A DNA stretch of 64,000 nt from an uncultured Alphaproteobacteria bacterium (GCA_902600895.1 CACKLF010000001.1:82945-146944); one strand, 5' to 3'; shown: positions 52,559 to 61,984, numbered from the stretch's first letter. Notes: generated by a model not told the origin, from the letters alone. Translations and numbers: made by a program.

Positions 52559-53530
52559 ATGAAAGACATATCGCTATCAGATATAGAGAACGCTGCAAAA
52601 GAGTTAGAAGGTCAGATCGTAAAAACACCAACTCTTTCTCTTAAAAGCAGCAAGATAAAATCAAGCCTTCCAACGCAATCAGATGTTTATCTAAAGCTAG
52701 AGCTTTATCAGCATACTGGTTCTTTTAAAGCTCGTGGAAATTTGCTAGCAGTAAATCAACTTTCCTTGGAGCAAAAAGCTAATGGTGTCTCTGCAGTAAG
52801 TGCAGGAAATCACGCTTTAGCAGTGTCATGGGCTGCTAAAAATGTGGGTGCGCATGCAAAACTTTTCATGCCTAAGTCAGCTGACCCATTTAGAGTTCGA
52901 GGTTGTATTGATATGGATGCGGAGGTATCTCTCCTTTCTAATATTGGATTGTGTTTTGAACAGTTAAGTCAAAGTAGTATCAAAGAAAACCGCACCATTT
53001 TACATCCATTCGACTCCAGATTTATGTCTTTGGGTTCAGGCACATTGGGGCTAGAAATTTTTGATTCAATACCTGATTTAGACGTGGCAATTTTGCCGGT
53101 TGGGGGAGGAGGTTTGATTTCGGGAGCGGCTACCGCTTTGCGCCTTAAGAATCCTAATTTGCAAATATTTGGTATAGAACCCACTGGTGCTGATAGTATG
53201 GCCAAGAGTTTTAAAGAGGGTCAAGCGGTAACTCTAGATAATGTGAGTACCATAGCCGATAGTTTGGGAGCTCCAATGGCGAGTCAGTATTCCTATGAGT
53301 TGACTAGGGATTCTGTCGATAAAATATTTACGGTTGAAGATGAAGAGCTAAGAAAAGCAATGAGATTTATCCAAATGTATCTCAATCTTTGGGTTGAACC
53401 AGCATGTGCAGCATCAATGGCTGGCCTATTAGGGCCTGTAAAAAAGTATTGTGTTGGTAAGAATGTTGCAATTATTGCATGTGGTTCAAATATCTCATTT
53501 GAAAAATTTTCAAACATATTGAACCAATGA
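52559..53530 (+). CDS. Threonine/serine dehydratase-like PLP-dependent enzyme
   Basis: PLP lysine motif HTGSFKARGN; glycine loop VGGGGLISG. Confidence 0.9.
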   Translation: MKDISLSDIENAAKELEGQIVKTPTLSLKSSKIKSSLPTQSDVYLKLELYQHTGSFKARGNLLAVNQLSLEQKANGVSAVSAGNHALAVSWAAKNVGAHAKLFMPKSADPFRVRGCIDMDAEVSLLSNIGLCFEQLSQSSIKENRTILHPFDSRFMSLGSGTLGLEIFDSIPDLDVAILPVGGGGLISGAATALRLKNPNLQIFGIEPTGADSMAKSFKEGQAVTLDNVSTIADSLGAPMASQYSYELTRDSVDKIFTVEDEELRKAMRFIQMYLNLWVEPACAASMAGLLGPVKKYCVGKNVAIIACGSNISFEKFSNILNQ

Positions 53531-53538
53531 GGTGACTT

Positions 53539-54768
53539 GTGAATGCAAATTTAGATATAGATTATGTTAGGTCACTTTTCCCAGCCTTTTCTGAAAAGGA
53601 GCTTGTTGGCAAAGCATTTTTTGAAAATGCTGGTGGGAGTTATACTTCTTCCTTTGTGATAGATCGGTTATTAAGGTTCTACAAATCTAGGAAAGTACAA
53701 CCTTATGGATACCATCCAACCTCGGAATTGGCAGGTATGGAAATGGATGAAGCTAGATTTCGTATATCGGCTATGATGAATATCAAACCAGATTCTCTTT
53801 CTTTTGGACCTTCTACAACTCAGAACACTTACGTGTTAGCACAGGCCTTCTCTCAAACGTACCAGAATGGTGATGCCATAATTGTGACTGATCAAGATCA
53901 TGAAGCAAATTCTGGATTTTGGAGGCAATTGGAAAAAGTTGGATATGAAATTAGAGAGTGGAAGTTGAACCCAGATAACGGAGTTTTAGAAATTGAGGAC
54001 TTAAGAGCTCTACTTGACAATAGTGTTAGGTTAGTAAGTTTTCCACATTGCTCAAACATTGTTGGAAGTCCAAATAATGCTCAAGAAATATGTGCTATTA
54101 TTCGCAAATTCGATGCATTCAGTTGTGTAGATGGCGTTAGTTATGCTCCACATGGGTTTCCAAACTTAAAAAAAATGAATCCTGACATATACCTCTTTTC
54201 CTCTTACAAGACTTATGGTCCCCATCTCGGTTTAATGTATATTTGCAAAAAACTGCGGGATTACCTTCCCAATCAAGGGCATTATTTTAATTCGGAAAAT
54301 CCTGCATTAAAATTCACACCCGCAGGTCCAGATCATGCTCAAATTGCAGCTGCTACCGGAATGGCAGATTACATAGATGCCCTCCATCAGCATCATTTTT
54401 CAGATGATGTAAAACCTCATATTAGAGCTGAAAGAATTCACTCACTACAAAGAAAATATGAAACAGAGATTTGTGCGCCTTTAGTTGAATTTTTATCAAA
54501 TCGAAATGATGTAAGGTTGTTGGGACCTAAAGATATTCATCAAAAGGTACCTACAATAGGTTTAGATGTAGGTGACAGGGCTGAAGACATTGCTAGAGGC
54601 TTAGCAAAATTTGGAATAATGGCTGGTGCTGGTGATTTTTATGCAGTTAGAACTTTAAAATCTTTGGGAGTAAAATCTTCAACAGGTGTTTTGCGATTGA
54701 GTTTTCTGCATTATACTAGAAGGGAAGAAGTAGAGCTGTTGACAACTTCTTTGAAAAAAATTTTATAA
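53539..54768 (+). CDS. Class V aminotransferase / cysteine-desulfurase-like PLP enzyme
   Basis: 'SFGPSTTQNTYVLAQAF', 'DQDHEANSGFW', PLP lysine 'FSSYKTYGPHLG'; GTG start. Confidence 0.88.
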   Translation: MNANLDIDYVRSLFPAFSEKELVGKAFFENAGGSYTSSFVIDRLLRFYKSRKVQPYGYHPTSELAGMEMDEARFRISAMMNIKPDSLSFGPSTTQNTYVLAQAFSQTYQNGDAIIVTDQDHEANSGFWRQLEKVGYEIREWKLNPDNGVLEIEDLRALLDNSVRLVSFPHCSNIVGSPNNAQEICAIIRKFDAFSCVDGVSYAPHGFPNLKKMNPDIYLFSSYKTYGPHLGLMYICKKLRDYLPNQGHYFNSENPALKFTPAGPDHAQIAAATGMADYIDALHQHHFSDDVKPHIRAERIHSLQRKYETEICAPLVEFLSNRNDVRLLGPKDIHQKVPTIGLDVGDRAEDIARGLAKFGIMAGAGDFYAVRTLKSLGVKSSTGVLRLSFLHYTRREEVELLTTSLKKIL

Positions 54769-54771
54769 AAA

Positions 54772-54797
54772 ATGGGCGCCTACAGTTAGGCGCCCAT
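54772..54797. terminator. Intrinsic (probably bidirectional) terminator between convergent genes
   Basis: Perfect 9-bp inverted repeat ATGGGCGCC/GGCGCCCAT, 8-nt loop; minus strand followed by TTTTTTATAAAA. Confidence 0.85.
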
Positions 54798-54807
54798 CTG
54801 GCAATCA

Positions 54808-56001
54808 TTATTTAATAATTTCCGCTTTCCATGCTCCATCAACTACAGTGTTCTTGCTGAAAAAGCCGGCGACGTCACCGTTATTAAAAAAGTCTTGTGG
54901 TCCAGACGCTCCAACATAGTGAATTGAACCTCCAGCTGCCAAAATAGCTTTTGCTTTCGCAAATTCACCTGGTAGAATCACTTCCCCTGGCCCGTTAGCT
55001 ATAGCTCTCAACGCAGATGCGATTCCGGCTCTATCACCAGAACCAAGCTTTTCTATTGCTAACGCCATCATGAATGCAGCATCGTATGAGTTTGGTACGA
55101 AAGGATCTGCTGCTGGCACGTTAGCTGCATCTGCAGCTGCTTTCCATGCTCCAAAAGCATTTGTTGTCTGATCAGAAGTAGATGTTGTAAAGAATGCGTT
55201 ACCTAAATTCTCTGCTCCAATTTGATCAATAACTTCCTGGGCAGCCATTCCGTCTGCACCGAAGAATAGGTCAAATGCTCCAGTTTCAAGTGAGTTTCTT
55301 AAGATTGTAATGCCGCTGGATCCATAGTATGCAAATAGTGCTAGGTTGTTTGTATCAGCTCCTAATGTAGCAACTTCAGAACGATATGAGCTTTTGTCTG
55401 GTTCATGAGCTTCATTCGCTGTTATGGTTCCCCCCAGTATTTCATAATTGGAGGCAAACACGGCAGCAATGGCCGCGTTGTAGTCATCATTAGCGTAAGA
55501 GATAGCTAAATCCATAATTCCATTGGCAATGGCTAGCTCAGCTAGAGCCTTACCTTGGAATGCATCTGATGCAGCAGTTCTAAATACCAAATCTGTACCT
55601 GACTCTAGGCTAGAGATAGCTGGAGAAGAGGCTGAAACTGACAATGTTACAACTCCTGCTGGCATTGTTACAGATTGTGCTTGAGCTATTGTTGCTCCAG
55701 AACATACCGGACCAATTATTGCTGAAACTTGCTCAACATTGACTAGTTTAGTCACTGCGTCAACTGCTGCTGTTGGATCACATCCGCTGTCAGCTCTAAC
55801 TATAGTATATTTCTGACCATCTGCAAATAAACCACCTTGCTCATTTACATGCTTTTCTGCTAAGTCTACTGCCAGTAACATTGGCGCTACCAGGTCTGGA
55901 ATAGGACCAGTTACCGCCATTGGATTTCCAACTTTCACTTCTGCAGATGCACTAACTGCTAATGCTGCAGAAGCAATTCCTGTTAATATTATTTTCTTCA
56001 T
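54808..56001 (-). CDS. Branched-chain amino acid-type (Liv) ABC transporter substrate-binding protein
   Basis: Signal peptide; 'VGNPMAVTGPIPDLVAPMLLAVDLAEKHVNEQGG'; type-1 periplasmic binding fold; precedes liv-type genes. Confidence 0.9.
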   Translation of the reverse strand: MKKIILTGIASAALAVSASAEVKVGNPMAVTGPIPDLVAPMLLAVDLAEKHVNEQGGLFADGQKYTIVRADSGCDPTAAVDAVTKLVNVEQVSAIIGPVCSGATIAQAQSVTMPAGVVTLSVSASSPAISSLESGTDLVFRTAASDAFQGKALAELAIANGIMDLAISYANDDYNAAIAAVFASNYEILGGTITANEAHEPDKSSYRSEVATLGADTNNLALFAYYGSSGITILRNSLETGAFDLFFGADGMAAQEVIDQIGAENLGNAFFTTSTSDQTTNAFGAWKAAADAANVPAADPFVPNSYDAAFMMALAIEKLGSGDRAGIASALRAIANGPGEVILPGEFAKAKAILAAGGSIHYVGASGPQDFFNNGDVAGFFSKNTVVDGAWKAEIIK

Positions 56002-56030
56002 TTTATCACCCTGTTTCCCGCTGTTAGTAT

Positions 56031-57095
56031 TTATTCCCCAGGTGCTGCGGGTCGCCTCTCTGGAAGAATTCCTTTTGGATATTTTTGCAAAACGAATTGC
56101 AAAACTAATCCTATTAGTAACATGCGCAAATATCCACTTCTATTTTTTAGCATGCTTACATCTATACCGTTAAAAATATTTGCAACAATGTCAATGAAGC
56201 CATTAAGAAATAATTCACTGGCTGACCAAACAAACCAGATGAGAAAAGCTCCTAGAATAGCGCCTCTATTGTTTCCAGACCCACCGGCAATTAGCATCAC
56301 CCAAACTAAAAATGTCATTTTGCTAGGGTCAAAGGTATGTGTAGGCTCTATGAACCTCAGGTGCTGAGCTAACAATGCTCCAGCTAAGCCCATAATCATT
56401 GTGCCAATAATGAATGCTTCAACTCTTCTACGTGTCACATCTTTTCCGGCTGCCCTAGCTGCGTCTTCGTTTTCACGAATCGCGGTCATCATTCGCCCCC
56501 ACGGTGAAACGCGTGCTCTTTCCAACATCATATAAACTACAAAAACAAAAAACAGTATGGTTGCAGCAAATAACGGTTGCCACCACCAGTTAACCAGCGA
56601 GTCGAAAAATGCCTGCCAGAACTGATTATCTCCAATCCAACTTAATATTGGTTGAGAAAAGTATCTTGACTCAGAAAAATGTTCCCAGGTACGAGGTATT
56701 TTGTTGATGCCACGTGGACCATTAGTTATGTCCACTTGGTTTTTGAATATTAACTTAATGATTTCGGCAATTCCTATAGTAGCGATAGCAAGATAGTCAG
56801 CACGCAATCGAATACTTATAATACCAATAACTGCAGCTATAATGCCGGCTATTAAGAATGCTGATATTTCACCAATTATTATTGGCAGACCAAGGCCTCC
56901 ATAGTGGAAGGTGCTCTCAGCTGTAGTAAGTATTGCAAACGTGTAAGCACCAACCGCGGCAAATCCTGCAATACCAGCGTTGAATAGACCTGCAAAACCC
57001 CAATTAACATTTAACCCCAACGCGAGCAAAGCATAAATACCACCTACACTTAAAAGCGAGAGAAAATAAAGGAAATATCCTATCAATTCATCCAT
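56031..57095 (-). CDS. Liv-type ABC transporter permease (LivM-like)
   Basis: 'IRLRADYLAIATIGIAEIIKL', 'SPWGRMMTAIRENEDAARAAGKDV'. Confidence 0.92.
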   Translation of the reverse strand: MDELIGYFLYFLSLLSVGGIYALLALGLNVNWGFAGLFNAGIAGFAAVGAYTFAILTTAESTFHYGGLGLPIIIGEISAFLIAGIIAAVIGIISIRLRADYLAIATIGIAEIIKLIFKNQVDITNGPRGINKIPRTWEHFSESRYFSQPILSWIGDNQFWQAFFDSLVNWWWQPLFAATILFFVFVVYMMLERARVSPWGRMMTAIRENEDAARAAGKDVTRRRVEAFIIGTMIMGLAGALLAQHLRFIEPTHTFDPSKMTFLVWVMLIAGGSGNNRGAILGAFLIWFVWSASELFLNGFIDIVANIFNGIDVSMLKNRSGYLRMLLIGLVLQFVLQKYPKGILPERRPAAPGE

Positions 57096-58045
57096 TAAAA
57101 TACGCGCCCTTTCAAAATACCACTCGGTCTAAAAACCAACATCAGTACAAGTATTGAAAATGCCACTCCGCTTTTATAACCAGGACTTAGTAATGGGCCG
57201 TTACCAAACCATGGGTATGCAGATAATTCTTCAGCAAAGCCAATTACTAAGCCGCCCAATACAGCACCAAAAGGACGTCCAATACCTCCCAATATTGCAG
57301 CTGCAAACATTGGAAGCAGCATCCTAAAACCCATTGTACTCATTATAAATTGAGTGTCCATTGCCATAAAAACTCCAGCCATTACGGCACAAAAGCCACC
57401 TACGATCCAAGTGGCCCTAATTACTTGCTCGACATCAATTCCTGTCACCTTTGCCAGATCAGGACTATCAGATACTGCTCGCATGGCTTTGCCAATCCTT
57501 GTGCTTGTAAGCATATAATTGAATGCCAACATAATAATGATTGTACCTAAAATTATGAAAAGATGCTTGCTTGGTACCAAAAGCATCATATCCATACTGC
57601 TGGAAAAATCCTTAAGGTAACTATTCGGTTTTGCTATACCCTTAACAAACGTTATTTGATTTGGACCCCATATTACTTGTACTAAGCTCCTTATAATCAA
57701 CATCATCCCAAAGCTAGCCATTACGATGATAATAGTGGGCGAATCTCGAAAGGGCTTGTAGAAATAACGGTCCACTGATAATGCTAAAAATATAGCTATG
57801 AAAATGGCAGGTGTACATGCAATCAGTGGATGCATGTAGAAGCCTAAAAAAATATTAGATATTTCTAAGAATGTCCATGTAAGAAATGCACCCGTCATCA
57901 TAATTTCACCGTGCGCAAAGTTGGCAAACCTTAATATTCCAAAAGTGAGAGTTATACCTATTGCGCCAAGTGCGTAAATACAACCGAGTACCAAACCTGG
58001 GATAAAGTAATAATTTACAAATTCAAATCCAAAGTTTTCCCACAT
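57095..58045 (-). CDS. Liv-type ABC transporter permease (LivH-like)
   Basis: 'GITLTFGILRFANFAHGEIMM', 'GKAMRAVSDSPDLAKVTGI'. Confidence 0.92.
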   Translation of the reverse strand: MWENFGFEFVNYYFIPGLVLGCIYALGAIGITLTFGILRFANFAHGEIMMTGAFLTWTFLEISNIFLGFYMHPLIACTPAIFIAIFLALSVDRYFYKPFRDSPTIIIVMASFGMMLIIRSLVQVIWGPNQITFVKGIAKPNSYLKDFSSSMDMMLLVPSKHLFIILGTIIIMLAFNYMLTSTRIGKAMRAVSDSPDLAKVTGIDVEQVIRATWIVGGFCAVMAGVFMAMDTQFIMSTMGFRMLLPMFAAAILGGIGRPFGAVLGGLVIGFAEELSAYPWFGNGPLLSPGYKSGVAFSILVLMLVFRPSGILKGRVF

Positions 58046-58051
58046 TGTAAG

Positions 58052-58774
58052 TTAATCCCTACTGCCTAAGAACATACGGGCCACTTCTTTATCCTTAAGG
58101 AGTTCATCTCCGGTCCCATCATATCTATTAAAGCCATCAACTAAAATATATGCTCTGTCTGAGACACCAAGTGCTTGTTTAGCATTTTGCTCCACCATAA
58201 GAATGGGAACACCACTTCCATTTATTTTTCTGACGGTAGAAAATATCTCAGACCTATATTTGGGGGAAAGTCCCGCAGTAGGCTCGTCAAGTAAAAGAAT
58301 TTTAGCATCTACCATTAAAGATTTAGCCATCGCCACCATCTGCCTTTGCCCACCAGATAATGAACCTGCTGGTTGCTTTCTTTTTTCCCCCAGATCGGGA
58401 AATAGTTCATACATTTCTTGCAGCTTTACTTGGGTATTATTTGGGTTTACCCAAGCACCCATTTCAAGATTCTCTTCCACCGATAGGCTAACAAATACAT
58501 TATTTGTTTGAGGCACATAACTTATCCCTTTTGTTATAATTTGCGATGTAGGAATACTTACAATGTTTTTACCCAATAAATTTATTGATCCTTGATTAAT
58601 TTTTATTTGACTTAGGATAGCTTTAAGAACAGTTGATTTTCCTGCCCCATTTGGACCAATTATGCTAACTATTTCTCCATCATTAACACTTATATTTATT
58701 CCGTGCAAAATTTCGGTTTCGCCATATCCTGCGAATAAATCTTTTACCGTCATTATCGATTTGATCGAACTCAT
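58052..58774 (-). CDS. Liv-type ABC transporter ATP-binding protein (LivF-like)
   Basis: Walker A GPNGAGKST, LSGGQRQMVAMAKSLM, LLLDEPTAGLSP. Confidence 0.93.
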   Translation of the reverse strand: MSSIKSIMTVKDLFAGYGETEILHGINISVNDGEIVSIIGPNGAGKSTVLKAILSQIKINQGSINLLGKNIVSIPTSQIITKGISYVPQTNNVFVSLSVEENLEMGAWVNPNNTQVKLQEMYELFPDLGEKRKQPAGSLSGGQRQMVAMAKSLMVDAKILLLDEPTAGLSPKYRSEIFSTVRKINGSGVPILMVEQNAKQALGVSDRAYILVDGFNRYDGTGDELLKDKEVARMFLGSRD

Positions 58775-59547
58775 TCTAGATCGCCTCCAAAGTAGGCATC
58801 AATTACTTTTTCATTGGCTCTGACTTCAGTCATAGATCCTTCGGTTAATATGCTCCCTTCGGCTAGAACTACTATCTTTTCGCAGAGATCTGCAATCAGA
58901 TCCATATCGTGTTCAATTATACAAAAAGTATATCCCCGTTCTTGATTTAATCTTCTTATCATTTCTATGATTTTCAACATTAAAGTAGGATTTACTCCAG
59001 CTCCCGGCTCGTCTAGTAAGACTAATTTTGCATCAGTCATCATTGTGCGGCCTAACTCAAGAAGTTTTTTTTGACCTCCTGAAAGATTTCCGGCCAATTC
59101 ATCTTTTACGTGAGAAAGGCCTAAAAAATTTAAGCTATCCAGGGCCCGCTCTAGTACTTCCTTTTCCCTAGAAGCAACAGTTTTTGGTGCGAGCCAATTC
59201 ATAAAAATTTTTTCTCCAGGCTGATCTGAGGCAGCTACCATTAAATTTTCAAGGCTAGTCATCTGAGGGTATTCATGACTAAGTTGGAATGTTCTTACAA
59301 GACCCAATTTGTAGAGTTTCTCTGAGCTTAAACCAGTTACATCTTTGCCGTTAAGTAATACATTTCCGGACGTAGGCCTTTCTGCTCCCGCTATGATATT
59401 AAATGTCGTCGTCTTTCCAGCCCCATTAGGTCCAATAAGGCCAAAAATGCTTCCTTCTTGGACTGAAAAAGATATACCTTTTACGGCTTCCAGTCCGCCA
59501 AAAGATTTCATTAAGTTGTTTACTCTTAAGGTCTCCACCGCTACCAC
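58771..59547 (-). CDS. Liv-type ABC transporter ATP-binding protein (LivG-like)
   Basis: Walker A GPNGAGKTT, LSGGQKKLLELGRTMM, VLLDEPGAGVNPTL. Confidence 0.93.
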   Translation of the reverse strand: MVAVETLRVNNLMKSFGGLEAVKGISFSVQEGSIFGLIGPNGAGKTTTFNIIAGAERPTSGNVLLNGKDVTGLSSEKLYKLGLVRTFQLSHEYPQMTSLENLMVAASDQPGEKIFMNWLAPKTVASREKEVLERALDSLNFLGLSHVKDELAGNLSGGQKKLLELGRTMMTDAKLVLLDEPGAGVNPTLMLKIIEMIRRLNQERGYTFCIIEHDMDLIADLCEKIVVLAEGSILTEGSMTEVRANEKVIDAYFGGDLE

Positions 59548-59624
59548 ATCAAATTATTAACAAATAATTTTAACACAAAAGCCAGCTAAGACGATCGATA
59601 CAATCTATGAGATTTTCTTATGAT

Positions 59625-59831
59625 TTAAGTAGTTGCAATGTTTGTTGCAGATTGCCTACCATCCTCAGCTGTTTCTATTTCAAAAGTCACAGCTTGATCG
59701 TCCTTTAATGTTTCCAATCCAGCGGCTCTAACTGCTGTAACATGTACGAACACGTCCTTACCACCCTCTTCCGGCTCTATAAATCCGTAACCTTTAACTG
59801 GATTAAACCATTTAACTTTACCATTTGGCAT
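59625..59831 (-). CDS. cspA: Cold-shock domain protein (CspA family)
   Basis: GKVKWFNPVKGYGFIEPEEGGKDVFVHVTAV (RNP1/RNP2). Confidence 0.96.
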   Translation of the reverse strand: MPNGKVKWFNPVKGYGFIEPEEGGKDVFVHVTAVRAAGLETLKDDQAVTFEIETAEDGRQSATNIATT

Positions 59832-60071
59832 TTATTTTACTCCGTTTTATTTCTGAACACTATTGTTCAGATACCGCTTAGTCATTAGTAGATCGAAAGA
59901 CTGAAGCCGTAAAACGAGAGACAGCGGTCGATGAAATAACTTTTGCACGATGTTTAAGAACCAATTAGACAAGATTTGCAAGAAAATAATTATGATTCTT
60001 TTAAAAAATGCGTAAAATAAATTGATGAAGTTTGTTTTCCGACAAAAATGCTCCTTAAGAACCGATAAAAT

Positions 60072-60680
60072 ATGACTGCTGCGGTGACCTTTCGAATGAA
60101 GCTTTTTATTTCATTTTTATTTATAATATCGCTAATATTGGCCTTTTTATGGATTTTTTTACCTAAATTCTTTGAGCAGCCTAATTAAAATGTGATTAAG
60201 AGGTCAGGAAGTTTTGAAGTTAGAAACTATCCAAAAATGCTGGTAGCTAGTATGAAAAGCAAGGGTAAGAGAGATGTGGCATTGAAACATTCATTCCCTT
60301 TTTTGGTAAAATAATATAAGAGGCAAGAAAAGAGAAGGACCAAAAATTTCTATGATAGTTCCGGTTAGTCAATCCAAAGCCGGGAATAAAAACACCTGGA
60401 ACATATATTTTTTTATGCCGAGTAAGTATACGTATGAGTCAATACAAAGTCACAAATTAATGGCGTAGAAATTCTACAATTATCACAAAGAAAAATGGCT
60501 ACCGTAAGCTTTAGAGGTTTGTGGAATGATTCTATAATTGAATATCATGAAGACAAGCTAAAAAATTGGGTGAAAAGTGAGGGCTTTTTAAATAAGGAAA
60601 ACATCATATATGCAGTTTATAATGACCCAAGCACACCAGGCCTACTCAGGCGTAACGAAATCTTGATTGAGCTGAATTAA
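60072..60680 (+). pseudogene. Decayed SOUL-family heme-binding protein gene (in-frame stop and two frameshifts)
   Basis: Reconstruction: MTAAVTFRMKLFISFLFIISLILAFLWIFLPKFFEQPN*NVIKRSGSFEVRNYPKMLVASM...FPFLVK/YIRGKKREGPKISMIVPVSQSK...WNIYFFMPSKYTYES/NTKSQINGVEILQLSQRKMATVSFRGLWNDSIIEYHEDKLKNWVKSEG...TPGLLRRNEILIELN; SOUL-like throughout. Confidence 0.85.
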
Positions 60681-60687
60681 CCGGGGT

Positions 60688-61284
60688 TTACAATACTTGG
60701 AGAGAAAAGAAACTTAGTATGGAAACAATCAATAGAGATGTGCCCATAATTGCATTAACAATAGTTTGAGAACTTGGTTTAAGAGATATTTCTTTGATGA
60801 TGGAGCCGCCTGCTAACCATATAAAATGTATTGGAAACCAAATTGTATTCATCACTATAAATTTCCACATTGTTTCAAGGAAAAAGTCATTGGGATAAAT
60901 TGAGAATCCTGAAAAAATGAGTGTATGAACTGCATAAGCTTTAGGGTTGATTAGCTGTAGTAATATACCGTCTACCATATTCGGTACAGACAAATAGTTT
61001 GGAAAGGCAATTTTAGAGCCGTGTGTAATAATTTTGTATGATAAAAATAGCAAAAAGCCAGTAGATGCAATTAGGAAAAACATGCGCATGGCAGGAATAG
61101 AAAAAATTATAGATGAAAGACCGGTGATAACTAATATTGAAACTGTGATATGACCAATGGCTAAACCTATCAGAAATCTTATTCCCATTTTAAAAGAAAA
61201 ACATGCTCCAACGCCAGCAAGAGCTAAAACAGCTGGACCAGGCGTTATAATAAGGAAAAAGACCGCTAAAATAAACGATATCAT
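60688..61284 (-). CDS. LysE/RhtB family translocator
   Basis: 'FFLIITPGPAVLALAGVGACFSFKMGIRFLIGLAIG' RhtB-type N-terminus. Confidence 0.88.
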   Translation of the reverse strand: MISFILAVFFLIITPGPAVLALAGVGACFSFKMGIRFLIGLAIGHITVSILVITGLSSIIFSIPAMRMFFLIASTGFLLFLSYKIITHGSKIAFPNYLSVPNMVDGILLQLINPKAYAVHTLIFSGFSIYPNDFFLETMWKFIVMNTIWFPIHFIWLAGGSIIKEISLKPSSQTIVNAIMGTSLLIVSILSFFSLQVL

Positions 61285-61311
61285 TATTATTGAGCTCTAT
61301 TATAAAGATTA

Positions 61312-61340
61312 AAATGCCGGTAAAAAAATTACCGGCATTT
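61312..61340 (-). terminator. Hairpin (candidate terminator, minus strand)
   Basis: AAATGCCGGTAA ... TTACCGGCATTT perfect inverted repeat, followed on the minus strand by TAATCTTT. Confidence 0.5.
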
Positions 61341-61440
61341 CCCCCTAAACTTAACCACTTTCATGGCTCTTTGTGATTCTAACGTTACGTCAAGTAGAAA
61401 AGATTTAAAAGTATTTTTCTTGAGTAATACTTAAAAAAAA

Positions 61441-61462
61441 GGCCAGGCATTTAAGCCTGACC
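61441..61462 (-). terminator. Candidate rho-independent terminator (minus strand)
   Basis: Minus strand GGTCAGGC-TTAAAT-GCCTGGCC (one G-U wobble) followed by TTTTTTTT. Confidence 0.6.
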
Positions 61463-61482
61463 AGTTTTAGGGAGGTTACAAT

Positions 61483-61563
61483 ATGAAAAAAATCTACCAA
61501 TATGCAAAGCAGGAACTATGCCAAAATGAAAAAGCATTTTCTAATGGGAAAATAAATAATTAA
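61483..61563 (+). CDS. Possible small protein, 26 aa (MKKIYQYAKQELCQNEKAFSNGKINN)
   Basis: ATG preceded by AGGGAGGTTACAAT (strong Shine-Dalgarno at suitable spacing); no homology assessed. Confidence 0.3.
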   Translation: MKKIYQYAKQELCQNEKAFSNGKINN

Positions 61564-61667
61564 AAACAGTGATTTAAAGATTTTATACTATGGAATTATT
61601 TTTGGCATATTTCTTGCTTCTTTATCTTCATAAAAAATCGTCATTATTTTGACAAGAAGGAGAAAAA

Positions 61668-61982
61668 ATGTATAGATTGGAAGAAATCGAAGTAAGATCC
61701 GTAAAAACTGGATTAAAAAGGGTTAGAGAAAACATTGGAAAATGGGCTCATGTAGAGCTTACTAATGATAATAGAGTAAAGCTTTGTGCGCTTCAAGAGA
61801 AATGTATATTTGGTGTTCAGTATACGTCGCAAGACATTATTGGTTATTTGCCTGAAAAAACTTCATGCGCAGTTTTAAAAGGTCTTAAGGCTGGAAAGAA
61901 AATAAAAGCGCGCGTTTTTGATTTTGTTCCCAAATTTGAGGATACATTACCAACTTATAATGTATCAATTTGGATGAATTAG
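61668..61982 (+). CDS. Hypothetical protein, 104 aa; weak HIRAN-like resemblance
   Basis: ORF with good RBS (aaggagaaaaaATG); C-terminal 'IIGYLPEKTSCAVLKGLKAGKKIKARV' loosely HIRAN-like. Confidence 0.65.
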   Translation: MYRLEEIEVRSVKTGLKRVRENIGKWAHVELTNDNRVKLCALQEKCIFGVQYTSQDIIGYLPEKTSCAVLKGLKAGKKIKARVFDFVPKFEDTLPTYNVSIWMN

Positions 61983-61984
61983 GG

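Noticed and set aside
60495-60680. 61-aa hypothetical protein as an independent small gene
   Set aside because: Reads as the C-terminal SOUL segment, in frame with upstream SOUL-like fragments; treated as part of a pseudogene
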